Of a stretch of 64,000 bases of DNA, positions 43,238-55,004 are shown piece by piece. Where the stretch lies: positions 1 to 64,000 of the forward strand of contig WFMF01000299.1 in the NCBI GenBank assembly GCA_011033025.1, given 5' to 3'. This DNA is from Beroe forskalii (Eukaryota; Ctenophora; Nuda; Beroida; Beroidae). The notes under the pieces are model-generated. The model did no database searches. It worked only from the letters and a program-made list of their open reading frames with translations, and was not told where the DNA came from. A program made the position numbers and the translations under genes. Position 1 is the first letter of the stretch. Every line of letters begins with the position of its first letter.

Positions 43238-46200
43238 TTACTCTAGTAGCAGGGTGTAGTTGAGTGTGCACTTCGTTGGCCACAAAGTTTCTCGGTTCAA
43301 GGTCGTTTATTATGTTATTCTGCACCAGAATCACCTAGGTACGCAATTTGTATCGCTACTATGGACCCTGTGGGGCCATTTTTGTAATCCCCCTCAGGCG
43401 CGTATAGTGAAAATTCATATCTCCGTCCAGGAAGGTCGTAGAGACTTCATTTTTAGCTCAAACGAATCGCAATGACCATGTTTTTATGCAATTTTTATCG
43501 CGAATATGCCTTAAAATGCTCAGGAAAAAAGTTATGGACCAAAAACTGGTTTTTTAGTGTATCGCTAGCAAATTACACATGTTGATTCCATATCTCGGTC
43601 CAGGAAGGTCGTAGAGACTTCGTTTTGAGCTCAAACAAATCGCAATGACCATGTTTTTATACAATATTCAATGTAAATATGCCTTAAAGTGCTCAGAAAA
43701 GTAGTTATGGGCCAAAAAGTGGTTTTTCAGTGTAGCGCAAGCCTATATAATGCTGCATACCAATGGGGATTTTGCATCTCAGTTCAAGAAATACCTCCAG
43801 ATTCCATCTTAACCTAAACACAGGGTGGTTGAATGTTTATAAAGCAAAATTTTAAGCCAGATTCACTCAGGTACCTACTGTATGCAATTTTATTGCTGTT
43901 CAGATCCCTGGTAATCTATTTTCTTAATTGCCCTATGTTGCTTACTGCATAGTGAGAATTTGCATCTTGGTTCAAGAAGATCATAGAGACTTGGTCTTAA
44001 GCTTGAAAATCTGGAATGGCCATGCTATTCATATTCAATTTGTTATAACATTAGTAAGTATGTTAAACATAGAAGGACTCAGGGAAATGTTATGGAGGAT
44101 TCTTGTAAATTGTTCCAGGAGCACATGAGACTTCGGTTCTTGTACTATGGAGGATATTTTAGGCAATTCTGCTATTCTGAACCCGAATCACCTAGGTAGC
44201 TAGATAAACCCTGGACTGTGTCCTTTTTTCTTAGTTGCCCTTTGGCATGTCTTAAGACCTTAAGTTTTACAGAAATAAATAAAATTCATATCTTGGACCA
44301 GTAAGATCCAAGGTAGTACAGAAATAAACATTCGCCTCATATACTGTACCAATCAAGGAACTTCCTAGCTAGTTTGTCACTTCGTCCTTCAAAGTGACTC
44401 TTACTCCTCTATCAAAGTTTCTTCTTGCTCAGATTATTCATGAAATTCAACTAGCTAGGTTAAACTTTCGAGAACTAGCAATAAAACGTAGCTAGGAGAT
44501 CCTAGAAGGTACTTCCTTGCTAGGATCCCCAAGCTGGTTTTCTTGCTAGTTCTTCCAGGAATTTAGTTGACTTCGTTTCTTGCACTTCAGAGGATTTTTA
44601 GGCAATTCTCAATCAGAATCAGCTGGGACCTCCTAGCTACGGTTTTATTGCTTGTTCTCGAAAGTTAAACCCAGCGAGTTGAAATTCATGAATAATCTGA
44701 GCAAGAAGAAACTTTGATAGAGGAGTAGGAGTCACTGAACTTTTGAAGGACGAAGTGACAAACTAGCTAGAAGACGCTAGCTAGGTGATCCTAGCTAGGA
44801 GGCCTTAGCTAGAAAGTTCCTTGATGGGTACAGTATATGAGGCAAATGTTTATTTCTGTACTACACTTGGATCTTGAAAAAACAAGATATTTGAAGAAAA
44901 CAAGATATTTAAATTTCATACTGGTCCAAGATATGAATTTTATCTATTTCTGTAAAAGTTAAGGTCTTAAGAAATGCCAAAGGGCAACTAAGAAAAAAGG
45001 ACACAGTCCAGGGTTTATCTAGCTACCTAGGTGATTCGGGTTCAGAATAGCAGAATTGCCTAAAATATCCTCCGTAGTACAAGAAACGAAGTCTCATGTG
45101 CTCCTGGAGCAATTTACAAGAATCCTCCATCACACAGGTTGGCCAAAGCAAATGTTCCAAATTAAAAGTAAATATCATGAGTACCTACTTAATAACATTT
45201 CCCTGAGTCCTTCTATGTTTAACATACTTACTAATGTTATAACAAATTGAATATGAATAGCATGGCCATTTCAGATTTTCAAGCTTAAGACCAAGTCTCT
45301 ATGATCTTCTTGGACCAAGGTGCAAATTTTCACTATGCAGTAAGCAACATAGGGCAATTAGGAAAATAGATTACCAGGGATCTGAACAGCAATAAAATTG
45401 CATACAGTAGGTACCTGAGTGAATCTGGCTTAAAATTTTGCTTTATAAACATTCAACCACCCTGTGTTTAGGTTAAGATGGAATCTGGAGGTATTTCTTG
45501 AACTGAGATGCAAAATCCCCATTGGTATGCAGCATTATATAGGCTTGCGCTACACTGAAAAACCACTTTTTGGCCCGTTACTACTTTTCTGAGCACTTTA
45601 AGGCATATTTACATTGAATATTGTATAAAAACATGGTCATTGCGATTTGTTTGAGCTCAAAACGAAGTCTCTACGACCTTCCTGGACCGAGATATCAAAT
45701 CAACATGTGTAATTTGCTAGTGATACACTGAAAAACCAGTTTTTGGTCCATAACTTTTTTCCTGGGCATTTTAAGGCATATTCGCGATAAAAATTGCATA
45801 AAAACATGGTCATTGCGATTCGTTTGAGCTATAAAAATGAAGTCTCTACGACCTTCCTGGACGTAGGGGTGTCACAACGCGTACTTGCGCACAAAGTACT
45901 AGCACGAAATTACGATAAAAAGTGTAACACATTTTTTCGCATAAAAAGTGTCCTAACTCAAGATGTATAAATGTGTTCTGTCTGAAATTTGGATATATGC
46001 CATAGAACACATAGACCGAGCATCCGGATTAATTTTTTCCGGAAATTTTGCTCCTAACGGAAGTTATGGCCTAAAATGACGCATTTACAAAATTTGTGTA
46101 CACAAATGCTCATATCTCGTCTCATGATTCGATTTTCAGAAAAATTTAATCCGGATGGCTGTTAATTATGTTTTTCAACTTTTCTGAAAGTTTCATGATG

Positions 46201-46994
46201 ATTCGATGAAAAATGGGGAAGATAGAAATTTGACAAAACCCATTTTTTCACCGGGACTCGCGAAACTGACAAAATATACCCAAACAACGAAACTAATCAG
46301 CGCGCACGTGCTACGCTTCAACATTTAGAATTGCGCGCACCGTGGGAATGCACGGGGGCGCTTGCGAGCTATCAAACAGTGTTTTCAGATTTGTTTTACG
46401 TCTATCCTGAGCCGAGTTATGGACGAAATACGTCGGAATTTTGACCAGTTGACTTTGGAGATTGATAATTCTACTTCTACATAATGTATTTCCCTGAAAA
46501 TTCCAAGAAACGTTAGAGAAAGGATTAAGCTTTGATTTCCATGCTTTATCTTGTAATTTGAGCGATGATTTTCCATTCAATCGCGTTTTTTGTGAGGACA
46601 GTAGATGTGCGTAATTTCAAGCGAAATTTCGTCGTTGCACATTTTGAGCGCGGCTCCTTGCCCACGTGCAGCCTATAACTCTCTTAAATTATCGAGAAAA
46701 CCAATAAAACTTAGTTTGTTTGAAAGAACTCATCGTGCTGATCATTTTGGTACCATTTTTGTGGGGAATCTTCCAAGTTGATTTTTCATGTGACCCCCCT
46801 AGTTGACGGAGATATGAATTTTCACTATACGCGCCTGAGGGGGATTACAAAAATGGCCCCACAGGGTCCATAGTAGCGATACAAATTGTGTACCTAGGTG
46901 ATTCTGGTGCAGAATAACATAATAAATGACCCTGAACCGAGAAACTTTGTGGCCAACGAAGTGCACACTCAACTACACCCTGCTACTAGAGTAA
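43238..46994. mobile_element. Giant foldback element, arms about 1.3 kb
   Basis: The left arm (43238 to about 44510) starts TTACTCTAGTAGCAGGGTG and the right arm (about 44625-46994) ends with its complement. The spacer is only about 100 bp. The arms match closely along their length, apart from a 938-bp hAT-like insert in the right arm. TTATAAT and TTATCAT flank the ends as a possible 7-bp duplication. Each arm contains several diverged modules of about 150-180 bp with GGAAGGTCGTAGAGACTTC and AATCGCAATGACCATGTTT. No protein gene is recognisable. Confidence 0.88.
45864..46801. mobile_element. hAT-like MITE nested in the foldback element, copy 1
   Basis: It starts TAGGGGTGTCAC and ends GTGACCCCCCTA, short inverted termini like those of hAT elements. 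The foldback left arm, which lacks it, shows the empty site (TCCGTCCAGG). TGGACG and TTGACG flank it as an imperfect short duplication. There is no transposase. Confidence 0.8.
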
Positions 46995-47119
46995 TTATCA
47001 TTATTATTATTTTGTTCGTCGTAACGTCTGTAGTATGGATACACTTACAGGTGCGCGCGTTGCACGCTTTCATTTCTGTTAAACGCTGTTTTGGTCTCGT
47101 TGCTCATCACTTTTGATCT

Positions 47120-47260
47120 GATTGAAATTTTTGACGCGGTAAAAATATTCAATCAATTTGAATCGTATTGTTTAAAATTTGCAAACGAGGTGCTGCGAGT
47201 GCGTAGCAACGCCGTGTGAGTTGTTTTTAGAATTAATTTGCAGGCTCAACGGGCTTTATA
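47120..47260. repeat. Repeat shared with 59740-59866
   Basis: Shared blocks: ACGAGGTGCTGCGA, a CGCCG-GTGAG segment, and GCAGGCTCAACGGGC. The other copy has a perfect terminal hairpin. Confidence 0.6.
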
Positions 47261-48971
47261 TTCACTATTCTCAATGATAAAATCACAGTTCGTGTATGTT
47301 TTCCGTCTGTTTGTCGCCCAATGGCAACGCGCGCAGAGGGAAAAGTGCACGTACTGCAGTCGAAGAGTTGCGCGAGACCGTTGGACAGTTGTCGTAGTAA
47401 TCTGATGCTAAATTGGCGTGGTCAATCTATTTTGTCCCATTCATTTTTGAAATTTGAACCAACGTAACTAACGTAGTTATAAACCTCATGCAGTCCGTAA
47501 CAACGTTATTTTAACTTGGAATAATCAAAATCGGCGTATTTTATTATTTCTACAACTCATTGACGTGAACTCACGTGCTGAAATACAACAACCGGGTTCA
47601 ATTTCGTGCATTTATCGTTTGAACTTGTTCCAATGTTATCAAGTAGAAATTGGCGTTTCAATATCAATTTCTTTAAATCGCCTAAATTCCACGTGAACTC
47701 ACGTGCTAATTCACGAGTCTATTTTGATTTCCCATCCCTATCATTATCAGCGAAACATAGAAACATGGAGAAACCATTCTCTTATCAAGTTGAAATTGGT
47801 ACCAAAATTGAAGTCCAAGTTTCAGCTTGCATTCACTTTCAGCATTGTTCCTAAAATTTAAGACGATTAGGTGGAATTTAAAGGTCTAAAAATTAGAAAC
47901 ACAAAAGTTGTATAATCTCTTATAAACCATGTCAATTGCGCTTACCTTGGAAAGTATTCCCCCTCTTTTGAAATCACGGCAGCTGGTGCATGTTGACTCC
48001 TACTTCATATCTGATGACGCGGTACTTATTTTCAATTAGATGAAGTAAAAATGTACATTGCATTCCTCAAATTGCTTGTTGTAACACATAATGCCCCCAA
48101 CTATGGAAAGACATGATCTAATTAATACATTATACAAATTTACACAATGCCTCGGACAGAACGTCTACATTGAAATAGCATTAGAAAAATATGAGCGTTT
48201 GATTCTTCTTCCAACATTTCTAAATTCAAATATCAAGGCAACAGAGAGTCGTGGAAATATAAGCACTAAACTCAAAATGGAGTTTAGAGTTGCTGGTTCT
48301 AAATTGGCAATTCGTCGATAAATTCGTATACTTGAGTACTGAGTAGGCTGCCGGACAAGTGCACATTTGGGCGCACTTGTCGTTTGTTGTATTTTGGATT
48401 AGATTCTGACTTGACTGAGCTGCAATGTGCGCAGTTGTCGTTTTCAGCATCTGAAGTGCTCACGCAGCTCAAATCATTGACAGGCCGCCCTGTTAGACCG
48501 TGGGAAATAGATTCTTATGTGCGCACTTGTCGGTAGGCCCTTGGAATTATGTCCAATTTTATAGGTTTCAGAGCTGTTTAGGGGATGGTTAAAAACAGTA
48601 AACCAGTATACCACTTATTATTATTGAACGTGATCTTCTAAAATGAAATAAAATAGGTTTTCTGCCAGTGGAGGGAGCAATGTTCAGACTAGAACCAGTA
48701 CTACCAGTACTTCGGTGTATAAACGTGTAACATGTTGGAGGATAGAGACAGTGCTGTTGAAAACACCAGCAACAGTCAATACAATAGAGCTTTTCTCACT
48801 GTAATTACCAGGCGGTTCCATCACACAAAGGATGTATATATACATTATACACAATCATAATACAATATATGTACTGCACATTATGTCCATGTCGTATATA
48901 TTGGGTGTCGAGCAAAACGTCCAGTCTCCCTTACAACTGTATAAAATGTATATAGGGTATACATTATACAG
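47260..48971. other. Intergenic DNA, no gene seen
   Basis: No exon passed inspection. A hairpin, GACAAGTGCACATTTGGGCG followed by CACTTGTC, lies at 48354-48381, and GCGCACTTGTC-like words recur to 48530. The stretch 48830-48970 is AT-rich with ATAC/TATA words. Confidence 0.4.
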
Positions 48972-49910
48972 TAGGGGTGTCACAACGCGTACTTGCGCAC
49001 AAAGTACTAGCACGAAATTACGATAAAAAGTGTAACACATTTTTTCGCATAAAAAGTGTCCTAACTCAAGATGTATAAATGTGTTCTGTCTGAAATTTGG
49101 ATATATGCCATAGAACACATAGACCGAGCATTCGGACTAATTTTTCCCGGAAATTTTGCTCCTAACGGAAGTTATGGCCTAAAATGACGCATTTAACAAA
49201 ATTTGTGTACACAAATGCTCATATCTCGTCTCATGATTCGATTTTCAGAAAAAAATTAGTCCGAATGGCTGTTAATTATGTTTTTCAACTTTTCTGAAAG
49301 TTTCATGATGATTCGATGAAAAATGGGGAAGATAAAAATTTGACAAAACCCATTTTTTCACCGGGACTCGCGAAACTGACAAAATATACCCAAACAACGA
49401 AACTAATCAGCGCGCACGTGCTACGCTTCAACATTTAGAATTGCGCGCACCGTGGGAATGCACGGGGGCGCTTGCGAGCTATCAAACAGTGTTTTCAGAT
49501 TTGTTTTACGTCTATCCTGAGCCGAGTTATGGACGAAATACGTCGGAATTTTGACCAGTTGACTTTGGAGATTGATAATTCTACTTCTACATAATGTATT
49601 TCCCTGAAAATTTCAAGAAACGTTAGAGAAAGGATTAAGCTTTGATTTCCATGCTTTATCTTGTAATTTGAGCGATGATTTTCCATTCAATCGCGTTTTT
49701 TGCGAGGACAGTAGATGTGCGTAATTTCAACCGAAATTTCGGCGTTGCAGATTTTGAGCGCGGCTCCTTGCCCACGTGCAGCCTATAACTCTCTTAAATT
49801 ATCGAAAAAACAATAAAACTTAGTTTGTTTGAAAGAACTCATCGTGCTGATCATTTTGGTACCATTTTTGTGGGGAATCGTCCAAGTTGATTTTTCATGT
49901 GACCCCCCTA
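48972..49910. mobile_element. hAT-like MITE, copy 2
   Basis: Almost identical to 45864-46801, with the same termini (TAGGGGTGTCAC and GTGACCCCCCTA). It is flanked by ATACAG on both sides (48966-48971 and 49911-49916). Confidence 0.88.
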
Positions 49911-50494
49911 ATACAGCACACATCACACACTCTTGATTCTAATTACGGATCATACCATTTCTATACACTTGAAGACGGACAATACACCAATACACTACTA
50001 CGCGTTTGAGACACACACATCGCTAACTGCTAACGTATAATTTGTTGTTTGATGAGGAGTCCTTGTTGTAACACGCCATCTTGCTATACACACTGCTACA
50101 ACACACTGCTATACACACTGCTACAACTACATATGGAATGTACAGCTGTACGCTTCAACGATGAGCTCAGATTCATCTAAATTCCATGCATTTAACGATA
50201 CACATGGTCAAATAATGACCACGTTGGTTTTGATCCTTGAGACGAGATATTGTGCGAAAAATAACAATAGTTGAGTGAAACTGTACGATCTAAAATAAGT
50301 TGGATATCCGAATTCATTAAAGCCGTCACACAGCCGAAGGCGTTACTAAACTGATGTTGAAAGAAGGACAGAGGGAGGGGTCAGGGCTTTGCTGACGTCA
50401 TTAAAAGTATTAAAATTTTATGATTTTAACCACGTTGCACTCGTATCATTACTCTGAGCAAGGAAGGGTTGGGAAAAGTGATTCAGTACTACAC
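49911..50494. other. Intergenic DNA, no gene seen
   Basis: Holds a short tandem run of ACACACTGCTACAAC words near 50087-50130 and otherwise nothing I can support. Confidence 0.4.
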
Positions 50495-50738
50495 AGTTTA
50501 CTCAGAATGGCTGAAAAACGGGTTAAGTAAAAGTGATTCAGAACTAAACAGTTTACTCAGAACTACACAGTTTACTGAGCGCTACACAGTTTACTGAGAA
50601 CTACACAGTTTACTCAGAACTACGCAGTTTACTGAGCACTACGCAGTTCACTGAGCACTACACAGTTCACTGAGCGCTACACAGTTTACTCAGAACTACA
50701 CAGTTTACTCAGAACTACACAGCTTACTCAGTACTACA
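50495..50738. repeat. 19-bp minisatellite
   Basis: The unit AACTACACAGTTTACTCAG repeats about 12 times with variants GCACTACGCAGTTCACTGA and CGCTACACAGTTTACTGAG. Confidence 0.92.
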
Positions 50739-51276
50739 GTGCATTGCACAATGCGCAGTGTACATAACATTGTGGTAGTGTTGATCTCAGGAGTAAGTGA
50801 GCTGTGTACTCTCTAGCCAAGCATTGTCCATTTGATGAGGAGCCATGTAACTGCTACTTGCTTTCTTATTAAAGAGCAAACTGCGCCGCCACTCAGAGAC
50901 TTTCTATCGCACAATACACACGCACAAACATGCTTGACTCTAGATGCGTGAAATGGTACTGTTCTTCAGTAAAAATTGATTAATTTGTTAATGAATCGTG
51001 TGGACTGTGGACAAATACGAAGGGTACAATGCTACGAAGAATCACCATATTCCATCAAACGTTCTGATATTATAAAACTTTAAAGAGCAATTATCAATAA
51101 ATCTCAAATTTTTTTGAGTTAAATTATTGGTTCAAGTGACAAGTTCTTTCCCCCAAGTGACAACGATAGACGCCAGACAGTATAAAATTCAATATATCTA
51201 TGAGAACAAAACGCAGGCAGCACTGGATGATCTCCCACACGGGCGCGCAGTGTCGCCCCGTGCTCTCACACAAGCT
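50739..51276. other. Intergenic DNA, no gene seen
   Basis: Nothing recognised apart from short low-complexity words. Confidence 0.35.
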
Positions 51277-51750
51277 TTCTACCCCCGTTCTAGCGTACGC
51301 CGTACCTCTACCCCCGTTCTAGCGAACATCTACCCCGTTCTAGCGTACCTCTACCCCCGTTCTAGCGTACCTCTACCCCGTTCTAGCGTACCTCTACCCC
51401 CGTTCTAGCGAACCTCTATCCCTGTTCTAGCGTACCTCTACCCCCGTTCTAGCGTACCTCTACCCCCGTTCTAGCGTACCTCTACCCCCAGTTCTAGCGT
51501 ACCTCTACCCCCGTTCTAGCGTACCTCTACCCCGTTCTAGCGTACCTCTTCCCCCGTTCTAGCGTACCTCTATCCCCGTTCTAGCGTACCTCTACCCCCG
51601 TTCTAGCGTGCCTCTACCCCAGTTCTAGCGTACCTCTACCCCCGTTCTAGCGTACCTCTATCCCTGTTCTAGTGTACCTCTACCCCAGTTCTAGCGTACC
51701 TCTATCCCTGTTCTAGCGAACCTCTACCCCCGTTCTAGCGTACCTCACAG
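51277..51750. repeat. 22-bp minisatellite
   Basis: The unit TTCTAGCGTACCTCTACCCC plus CG repeats about 21 times. Variants have AACCTC for TACCTC, CCAG or CTG for CCCG, and one-base deletions in the C run. Confidence 0.93.
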
Positions 51751-52199
51751 ACACTGCAGAGCACTTAATTGCACTCCCTCTCCTAACGAAGCCCAGTCCC
51801 CCTTTTGTAAAGTGCTCAGGAGCCTTCCATGAATTGTATTCTTTGTAATTTTCTCGGAATCTAACACCCTTTGTTTACGATCACAATCACTGTTGCTGTT
51901 TCAATTATAATTTTACACTATTGTATTTGACGGGAGTTGGGCCAGCTATCAAAGAATATAATTAAACTTGTAAGAACAAAATCAAGGGGGTAGCCGGGTT
52001 GTGGATGTTCAGGCGCTCACTTTTGGAAACCTATGATATTATTTTATCATGTGACTTTCAGCAAATTTGCAAGAGAGAAATCCCATCATTTCCACTTGAG
52101 ACCGTGGGCGCCCAACTCGTTGGATACTTTTGATCAAATTCTCCATGATAAAAGTGCCTCAACAAGACAAAAATACCTTAAAAGTTAAGACACAGCAGA

Positions 52200-52407
52200 T
52201 ATACCTTAGGAGGTTTATTTATAAAGGTTGTAATTTGGGGATTTTCAGAAAAATCCCCATTTTTTCACCCACCATGAAATTTCAAAATGACATCATTATC
52301 ATAATATGTTAACAAGAGTAATTACTTGAGAAATCCCCATATTTTCAACTTATCAAAATTTGAAACACCGGAATTTTATCCCACATAAATACACCTCCTA
52401 AGGTATA
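52200..52407. mobile_element. Small MITE with TATACCTTAGGAGG termini
   Basis: The left end TATACCTTAGGAGGTTTATT and the right end ATAAATACACCTCCTAAGG with TATA are inverted. ATCCCCAT with nearby TTTTCA words occurs twice inside. There is no coding capacity. The CCTTA after TA resembles the two larger MITEs at 2.4 and 9.7 kb. Confidence 0.7.
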
Positions 52408-52618
52408 CAATTTTTTCCTTCCTTAAATTTCACTCGAAAGAGGTAGCCTGATAAATTCTGTTGAGAATTGAAATGACGAAAAGCGCTCGAAACACCTTTC
52501 CCCACATCTAAACTATTTCCATGTGATCTAATGAGCTGGTGGATATACGGATACATCATGTATAATGATTAATATGTGCTGCTCCAGGGATACACATTTC
52601 TCAGGAACAAAGCTCCTC

Positions 52619-52790
52619 TGACGTCACCATACATTTGTTTTGACACGTGATCGCTCCTGACCAATGACGCGCGCGATGTAACACCTCTCGACCAATGAGG
52701 AGTGGAGCCAGAGAAAGGGTCACGTGACTCTCGCTGACCAATGAGCAAATCGGACGGGGTCACGTGAGGGTAACTGACCAATGAGCGGAG
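52619..52790 (+). promoter_or_regulatory. Promoter-like cluster of CCAAT and CACGTG motifs
   Basis: A perfect CRE (TGACGTCA, 52619), four ACCAAT boxes (about 52660, 52691, 52738, 52778) and three CACGTG E-boxes (about 52644, 52721, 52761) lie in 172 bases. GACCAATGAG recurs as a unit. Density is far above the surroundings. Orientation is inferred from the possible exon that follows. Confidence 0.5.
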
Positions 52791-52835
52791 GCCAGAAGAA
52801 GAAGGTACCGAGAAGGAGAAGAGCAGGTGTCAACA

Positions 52836-52881
52836 ATGCAGGTGGAAATAATACCTGGTGACGTCGTGTGTACGAGCTCAG
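52836..52881 (+). CDS. Possible short first coding exon
   Basis: Downstream of the promoter-like cluster an ATG opens MQVEIIPGDVVCTSS and ends at CTCAG/GTTAAA, an acceptable donor. I cannot find the next exon in the window, and the peptide is not one I recognise. It may be the start of a gene with a long first intron, or chance. Confidence 0.2.
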
Positions 52882-53652
52882 GTTAAATAGCATGATATTT
52901 GTACTCGGTTTACTACTAGTACACAGTACACATCAATAGCTCTTTCTCACTGCTGAGCAAAGTGAGTAGCTTGAGGGTAAACGTCACCAACTCAGCATCC
53001 TAAACCATAATAATGACGTCATCCAGCCACGTTACCTGTTGAGGTGTACTACTAAAACAGCTCTAGCCGTGGTAGGGGTATGTAATATATACATTGTATA
53101 AAATGCAATAGTTATAATAGACATTGATGCATCACACGGTGTGAGTGAGGGAGAGAGAGCTGTATAAGTTCAATGACAAGTTAATAAACACCAGCTCAAG
53201 TATGGTATATTTAGATATATCTAATATCGGAGCTAATCTACAATCATGCGGGACACGCCGGTTATTACTTCTAATTATTTCTATCATTTATTGTGGGAGA
53301 GAGAGGCGATACAATACATTTTACTAGAGCCATGGACTACACGTCCCCTCCCCCTAGGGAGAAGAGGGGCTGGCCTAAGGAGCTTTCAAAAGACCCCTTT
53401 GGGGAGAAAACCTGGAGTGATTCCCACATGGAATCTTGATTTTGATAGAAATTGTATTTTAACACAAAAAATAATAATGTAACCTTCAAAATTCCCTTTT
53501 TGAGGACTGACATTGCACAACGTATATTGTAATGTACAAGTTGTACAATGTACATGTATTATAACGTCTTCTCACTGACCTAAGGAATTATCGTAATGTA
53601 TACATTGCGAGTGTACAAGTTGTACATTTATTATAACGACTTCTCACCAACC
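52882..53652. other. Intergenic DNA, no gene seen
   Basis: Contains AT-rich words and the inverted/direct group GTACAAGTTGTACA at about 53535 and 53614, followed each time by TTATAACG-CTTCTCAC. These are two diverged repeats just outside the Harbinger-like element. Confidence 0.4.
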
Positions 53653-53655
53653 TAA

Positions 53656-55001
53656 GGCCCCGGTTGGAATAAAGGTTAGGCTGGTTGCCAATCCTGTGCG
53701 AGCGAAGCGAGCACGGTAGCTTTTGGTTGCGAGCGAGCGAGCAGGGGTCTGGGGGCGCAGGGGTCTGGGGGCGCAGCCCCCAGCGGGGTCCAGGGGCAGA
53801 GCCCTGGTAGGGTCTAGGGGCGAAGCCCCCGAAAATTTTTTGCTAAAATGTATAATTTTGCAGGGTTTTCCTTCATTTGAGCAAGAAAATATCCGAGATT
53901 TAAACAGCGTGTTTCATTCAAAAATCTCTAATTTTTTGATTCAGAAGCCCCGAGTAGGCTACACATTATGTAATTAATAATTATTTCCACCTGACAGACA
54001 AAATTTGAATCACTTACTCACTGCTCACTATTCTTTTACTCAACCAATTGATGAATTGTAAAAGTAAATGTTCATGTTTCAAAGATCAATTGTGTGTCAG
54101 GCTTATAACTTAATAACTAACAAATATAATCAGCTAAAAGGCTGTCGTTTGATATATTTTTATCCTAAAAAAATGGAAGCACAGATTTTTTGTTTGATAA
54201 GCGAGTCAAAACGTCACCTTTACTCATACACAGGAGTTCGAAAAAAACAAATTTCAGGCTGAATATTGATCATGATTTAATATTGTCTATGTGTCGCTGT
54301 ATCTTGAATACGAATATTAGATATACTCCTGGTTTTATTTCTAATTGGATTTTTTTGTTAAAATTAAGTCCACTCCTTAAAAGTTAAAACTCGATCAGAT
54401 CATGCCGACTGGAAGTGCAACCACCGCTTTAGAGAGCTTGCAAGTTGCTGTTCTCAGCAGCAGTGTTTTACTACAGCTCACCCTCACAATAATCTAATCA
54501 GCTGCAACCAGGATCGCAACCAGGATTGCTAGAGAGCCTTCAGGATTGTAAGCTCCGCTTACAATCCTCCGAAAAAGTAACAAGTTGGGTTGCTCTGGTT
54601 GCGCTAGCATGGTCCATGGAATTCTGGATATATGCTGGATATTATGAGGGAAGTAGATAGACTACGCATATCCCTTCTGCAGTAATTATTAAAGCGAGAA
54701 GGTGTAATATCATAATATGAATGATACCAACGTAGTATGTACGTTATTCAGTGTTTCTAATCCTGACTAGTGCTAAGAATAAAATGGAAATTTTATGCAT
54801 TGCATACTGATGGTGATACAGTGAGTAGCAAACAATGATTGCACGTTTCACTCTCCATTTTTAAAAACTGGCTGATGTAACAGTAAAATTGTAGCTGCAC
54901 ACCTAATTTTAAGTCGTTAAATTCTGAAATTTCATGGTTGCTTCAACAAATAATGTTGCCCAGCTAGGATTGCCCGGATTGCAGGATATTCCAACCGGGC
55001 C
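53656..55001. mobile_element. Harbinger-like element, TAA duplication
   Basis: The ends GGCCCCGGTTGGAATA and TATTCCAACCGGGCC are inverted, and TAA lies outside each (53653-53655, 55002-55004). TWA duplications are typical of PIF/Harbinger. A block with GGGGTCTGGGGGCGCAG and GGGGCGAAGCCCCCG repeats (53745-53835) follows the left end. GCAACCAGGATTGC-type words recur near the right end. No transposase is recognisable in 1346 bp. Confidence 0.75.
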
Positions 55002-55004
55002 TAA

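Noticed and set aside
47936..48050. Possible minus-strand exon ending CAAG/GTAAGC
   Set aside because: A donor-like site only. The upstream frames contain stops and no acceptor or homology was found.
46311..49686. Two near-identical open frames in the hAT-like MITEs
   Set aside because: They are identical because the elements are copies; no transposase motif is present and stops follow quickly.
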